Shown here: piece by piece, positions 61,075-64,000 of the stretch
How positions within the stretch are numbered: position 1 is the stretch's first letter
Layout: every line of letters begins with the position of its first letter
DNA from: Mangrovibacterium diazotrophicum
GTDB lineage: Bacteria > Bacteroidota > Bacteroidia > Bacteroidales > Prolixibacteraceae
Reading direction: 5' to 3'
Length of the DNA: 64,000 nt
NCBI RefSeq assembly: GCF_003610535.1
Contig: NZ_RAPN01000001.1
Coordinates: forward strand, 2,095,320-2,159,319
Notes under the pieces: model-generated
What the model was told of the DNA's origin: nothing
Database searches by the model: none
Seen by the model: only the letters and a program-made list of their open reading frames with translations
Program-made: the position numbers and the translations under genes

Positions 61075-62595
61075 ATGGAAGAAATTGAAAATATAGAATT
61101 AACCTATCTGACGCTGGATGACTACGATGAGCTGAAGCAAGCCATGATCGAGGCTTACAAGAAAATGGAGGATTCTTATTGGGATAAGAAGCAAATTTCG
61201 ATGCTCATTAAAAAGTTTCCGGAGGGTCAGATAGCAATCAAAATTAACGGGCAATTTGCAGGTTGCGCATTGTCAATTATAGTTGATTACCAGAAATTTG
61301 AGAACGGGCACTCGTACAACCAGATTACCGGCAATTATTCGTTCAATACGCACGACCCGTCGGGCGATATGCTCTACGGGATTGAGATTTTTATCCGCCC
61401 ACGGTACCGGGGTTTGCGCCTGGGACGTCGCCTTTACGATTACCGTAAAGAATTGTGTGAACGACTCAATCTGAGAGGAATTGCCTTTGGCGGCCGAATC
61501 CCGAATTACCACAAGTACTCGAAAGAGATGACTCCGAAGCAATACATCGAAAAGGTACGTCGAAAAGAAATTCACGACCCGGTACTGGATTTCCAAATAT
61601 CGAACGACTTCCACCCTGCCCGAATTTTAACCAACTACCTGGTGGGCGACAAAGAATCGAAAGATTACGCCGTATTGCTGGAATGGGATAACATTTACTA
61701 TGAGAAGCCCTCAACCAAAGCAACGACCATCAAGAAAGTGGTTCGCCTGGGATTGGTGCAATGGCAGATGCGCCCTTATAAAGACATGGAAGAAGTGATG
61801 CAGCAAGCCGAGTATTTCATCGATGCGGTGTCGGGCTACCGGTCTGATTTTGCGCTCTTCCCCGAGTTTTTCAATGCCCCGCTGATGGCTGAGAACAACC
61901 ATTTGTCGGAACCTGAAGCCATCCGCGAGCTTGCCAAATACACTGAAACGCTGGTTTTGCGGTTTTCGGAATTAGCCATCTCCTACAATATCAACATTAT
62001 TACCGGCAGTATGCCCGAGTTGGTCGACGGTGTCCTCTACAACGTGGGCTACCTCTGTAAACGCGACGGTGCTGTCGAGCGTTTTGAGAAACTGCACGTA
62101 ACACCCGACGAAGCCAAAGTATGGGGATTGCAGGGCGGCAGCCAGCTGCGCACTTTCGACACCGACTGCGGCAAAATCGGCATCCTGATTTGTTACGACG
62201 TGGAGTTCCCCGAGTTGAGTCGCCTGTTGGCACTTGATGGCATGGACATCCTTTTTGTGCCCTACCTCACCGACACGCAAAACGGTTATTCTCGGGTTCG
62301 ATTCTGCGCGCAGGCCCGTGCTATCGAGAACGAATGTTATGTGGCAATAACCGGTAGCGTTGGTAACTTACCCAAAGTTCACAACATGGATATTCAGTAT
62401 GGCCAGTCGATGGTATTCACGCCTTGCGACTTTTCGTTCCCGGCCAACGGAATTAAGGCAGAAGCAACGCCGAACACCGAAATGATCCTCATTGCCGATG
62501 TCGACATTGATATGCTGCGTGAGTTGAACCAGTTTGGAGCGGTTCGCAATCTTCGGGATCGCCGTACCGACATTTACCAACTGAAGATGAAATAG
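61075..62595 (+). CDS. Fused GNAT acetyltransferase and carbon-nitrogen hydrolase
   Basis: The protein has 506 residues from ATG 61075; an upstream TTG is less likely. Residues 5-210 are a GNAT domain with its acetyl-CoA loop (RPRYRGLRLGRRLYDY, 108-123). Residues 224-500 are a nitrilase-superfamily hydrolase with the full triad E264 (LFPEFFN), K339 (FEKLHV) and C373 (LICYDVEFPE). The fused family is widespread in Bacteroidota. Nitrilase members hydrolyse amides such as N-carbamoylputrescine, so a link with agmatine made by speA is possible but unproven. Confidence 0.88.
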   Translation: MEEIENIELTYLTLDDYDELKQAMIEAYKKMEDSYWDKKQISMLIKKFPEGQIAIKINGQFAGCALSIIVDYQKFENGHSYNQITGNYSFNTHDPSGDMLYGIEIFIRPRYRGLRLGRRLYDYRKELCERLNLRGIAFGGRIPNYHKYSKEMTPKQYIEKVRRKEIHDPVLDFQISNDFHPARILTNYLVGDKESKDYAVLLEWDNIYYEKPSTKATTIKKVVRLGLVQWQMRPYKDMEEVMQQAEYFIDAVSGYRSDFALFPEFFNAPLMAENNHLSEPEAIRELAKYTETLVLRFSELAISYNINIITGSMPELVDGVLYNVGYLCKRDGAVERFEKLHVTPDEAKVWGLQGGSQLRTFDTDCGKIGILICYDVEFPELSRLLALDGMDILFVPYLTDTQNGYSRVRFCAQARAIENECYVAITGSVGNLPKVHNMDIQYGQSMVFTPCDFSFPANGIKAEATPNTEMILIADVDIDMLRELNQFGAVRNLRDRRTDIYQLKMK

Positions 62596-62611
62596 ACCGG
62601 GCACATGGGGT

Positions 62612-62646
62612 GAGGGATGACATCTCTTGTACAGATGTCATCCCTC
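62612..62646 (+). terminator. 14-bp perfect hairpin after the GNAT-nitrilase gene
   Basis: GAGGGATGACATCT pairs perfectly with AGATGTCATCCCTC around a 7-nt loop. No U-run follows, so termination is plausible but not certain. Confidence 0.6.
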
Positions 62647-62706
62647 AACACTTCGTCTACCCTCTCAATGCAAACGGTGACCATGACCTTCGAACAAAAT
62701 TCCTCT

Positions 62707-62714
62707 TAGTTTTG
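62707..62714 (+). promoter_or_regulatory. Candidate -7 box for the VOC gene
   Basis: TAGTTTTG matches TAnnTTTG and lies 33 bp before the start codon. No -33 element was identified. Confidence 0.4.
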
Positions 62715-62747
62715 TATTTTGGAGAATCAAAAACTCCAAACTCAACC

Positions 62748-63179
62748 ATGGAACCAATTATCGACCACATTCAGATTACCGTAAAAGATTTGGCAAAAGC
62801 CGAAGTGTTTTACGATGCCCTGTTTCCTTTGCTGGGCTTCGACCCGAAACGGAAAGTAAAAGCCCACATTGCAGAACACGATTTCGATGTTATCGAATAC
62901 AGCCACCCGAAGCTGGCTTTTGCGATTACTTCGCCACGGCAAGCTTTTAAAGATGAAGCTGTTCACCGCCGTAAACCCGGAGCACTGCATCATTTAGCGT
63001 TTAAAGCCGAAACACGTGCCGAAATAAACCAATTATACCAGGCTCTTCTCCGCATGCAAGCAACCGTTGTGACTGCTCCCCAATTGTACCCCGAATACAG
63101 CCCGGATTACTACGCTGTCTTTTTTAAAGATCCCGACGGAATTAAGTACGAACTGGTGTGTACCAAAAACGAAAGCTGA
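62748..63179 (+). CDS. VOC-family (glyoxalase/dioxygenase superfamily) protein
   Basis: The protein has 143 residues from ATG 62748; a longer frame begins before a likely promoter. Paired beta-alpha-beta-beta-beta units carry possible metal ligands His6 (IIDHIQITVKD), a mid His in ALHHLAF and a late Glu in KYELVC. It resembles lactoylglutathione-lyase-like proteins; the substrate is unknown. Confidence 0.85.
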   Translation: MEPIIDHIQITVKDLAKAEVFYDALFPLLGFDPKRKVKAHIAEHDFDVIEYSHPKLAFAITSPRQAFKDEAVHRRKPGALHHLAFKAETRAEINQLYQALLRMQATVVTAPQLYPEYSPDYYAVFFKDPDGIKYELVCTKNES

Positions 63180-63244
63180 AGAATCGCGCCCTTTCAGCAA
63201 ACTTCTGTACATTCGCGCTTGTTACAAACTGCAAAAATAGATTC

Positions 63245-63802
63245 ATGCGAAAACTGACAGCTTTTGTTTTTACAACGCTCAACGGATATTACAAAGGAGA
63301 AGGCGATAATATTGACTGGCACAGCAACGGCCTCGAGGAAATTGAATTTGCGCAACACAAACTGCAGGAAGGGAAAACCTTGCTGTTTGGACGCAAAACC
63401 TTCGAAATGATGCGCAACTTTTGGGTAAGCCCGATGGCCTACGAATTGTTTCCAACGATTGCCTTGCGCATCAACCAGACCGAAAAACTCGTTTGCAGCA
63501 ACAGCCTTGAAAAAACCGACTGGAACAATACCACGATTATCAATGGCGATATGATTGAAAAGCTGAAAGCATTGAAAGAAACCGAAGGTGAAGACATAAC
63601 CCTGATGGGAAGTGGAAGCCTTTTGTCGCAGTTAGCCGAAGAAGATCTGATTGATGAATACGAACTGATGATTGACCCGGTACTGATCGGCAAAGGGGAT
63701 ACCCTTTTCGATGGCCTGACTCGTGAATTGCATCTGCAAATGACCGACGCCCGCCTTTTCCGCGAGAGCGGTACTTTATTGTTGTACTATAAAAAAGTGT
63801 AA
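63245..63802 (+). CDS. Dihydrofolate reductase-like protein (RibD C-terminal family)
   Basis: The protein has 185 residues from ATG 63245. The start (RKLTAFVFTTLNGYYKG) and the stretches KTLLFGRKTFEMM and ITLMGSGSLLSQLAEEDLIDEYELMIDPVLIGKG are the NADPH-binding signature of the RibD C-terminal/DHFR superfamily. Members of this stand-alone type (YyaP-like) have no settled substrate. It is a single gene. Confidence 0.88.
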   Translation: MRKLTAFVFTTLNGYYKGEGDNIDWHSNGLEEIEFAQHKLQEGKTLLFGRKTFEMMRNFWVSPMAYELFPTIALRINQTEKLVCSNSLEKTDWNNTTIINGDMIEKLKALKETEGEDITLMGSGSLLSQLAEEDLIDEYELMIDPVLIGKGDTLFDGLTRELHLQMTDARLFRESGTLLLYYKKV

Positions 63803-63805
63803 TCC

Positions 63806-63833
63806 AGTTGAGAGTTGACGGTTGACAGTTAGG
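63806..63833. repeat. Four tandem copies of a 7-bp repeat (AGTTGAC type)
   Basis: AGTTGAG, AGTTGAC, GGTTGAC and AGTTAGG follow one another in the gap before the last gene. A CCCTT-rich tract (63855-63885) follows. This looks like a short intergenic repeat common in such genomes; a role is unknown. Confidence 0.6.
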
Positions 63834-63885
63834 AGTTTCAAGTTCGGCTCTTTACCCTTCGCTCTCTGCCCTTATCCCTTTGCCC

Positions 63886-64000
63886 ATGAAAAAATACAAA
63901 ACCTTCGAAACCGAACGACTACGGATGCGTCCGACAACCGAAGCCGATGCTGATTTCATCTTCGAGTTGATGACCTCCCCGAAATGGCTGACTAACATTG
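63886..64000 (+). CDS. GNAT-family acetyltransferase, 3' truncated by the window end
   Basis: 38 residues are visible. The start (TFETERLRMRPTTEADADFIFELM) is the typical opening of RimJ/RimL-type GNAT N-acetyltransferases. The rest, including the acetyl-CoA site, is outside the window. Confidence 0.78.
   Translation, partial: MKKYKTFETERLRMRPTTEADADFIFELMTSPKWLTNI

Noticed and set aside
1-64000. CRISPR arrays, rRNA or tRNA genes
   Set aside because: No regularly spaced repeats or recognisable RNA gene sequences were found in the gaps.

Overview
The window is bacterial chromosomal DNA from a member of the Bacteroidota. The evidence is SusC/SusD pairs, T9SS type A sorting domains, an ECF sigma/FecR pair, many lipoprotein signals, absence of Shine-Dalgarno sites, and promoter-like TAnnTTTG boxes. 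Moderate GC and gene content (two glycan-uptake systems, ACR3, GH92/GH125/GH76) fit a free-living Marinilabiliales/Prolixibacteraceae-type organism, but that placement is an inference. No rRNA, tRNA, CRISPR array, transposase or integrase was seen.

Layout. 1-681 is the tail of a membrane glycosyltransferase. 1292-3647 is an ammonium-uptake unit (TorF-like porin, P-II protein, Amt). 3787-4839 is an M20 deacylase. 5041-11895 is an arsenic region in two parts: arsR, an arsE-arsF-arsG-like set, an arsP-like permease and a ProC-like reductase; then, after an acetate transporter and a globin-fold protein, a second arsR with arsC and acr3. Each arsR has its own inverted-repeat operator candidates, and both operator types use an 8-bp spacer.

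About 12064-54474 is a large glycan-utilisation region. One half is the sigma/FecR/STN-SusC/SusD/DUF3823 module followed, on the minus strand, by DUF4965, GH127, GH43, GH92, GH125, GH92, Gfo/Idh and GH43 genes. Flanking it are two GH2 genes, another GH43, a membrane-anchored XRE regulator, a second DUF4965 protein and a GH76. Divergent from GH76 is a second surface system (TIG/propeller lipoprotein, SusC without STN, SusD, DUF4973-type lipoprotein). GH92, GH125 and GH76 together point to alpha-mannan; the GH43, GH127 and GH2 enzymes point to arabinose- or galactose-type side chains. A decorated mannan or mannoprotein is the likely target.

54602-64000 is ordinary chromosome: an M16 peptidase, arginine decarboxylase (speA), a secreted T9SS propeller protein, a GNAT-nitrilase fusion, a VOC protein, a DHFR-like protein and the start of an acetyltransferase.

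Points most worth a second look: a globin-fold protein that has lost its proximal histidine, the arsenic region with its paired operators and divergent ProC-like protein, two GH92 enzymes whose specificity residues differ and which share an upstream motif at the same distance, a probable frameshift at the end of one DUF4965 gene, and alternative RNA hairpins before the P-II gene.
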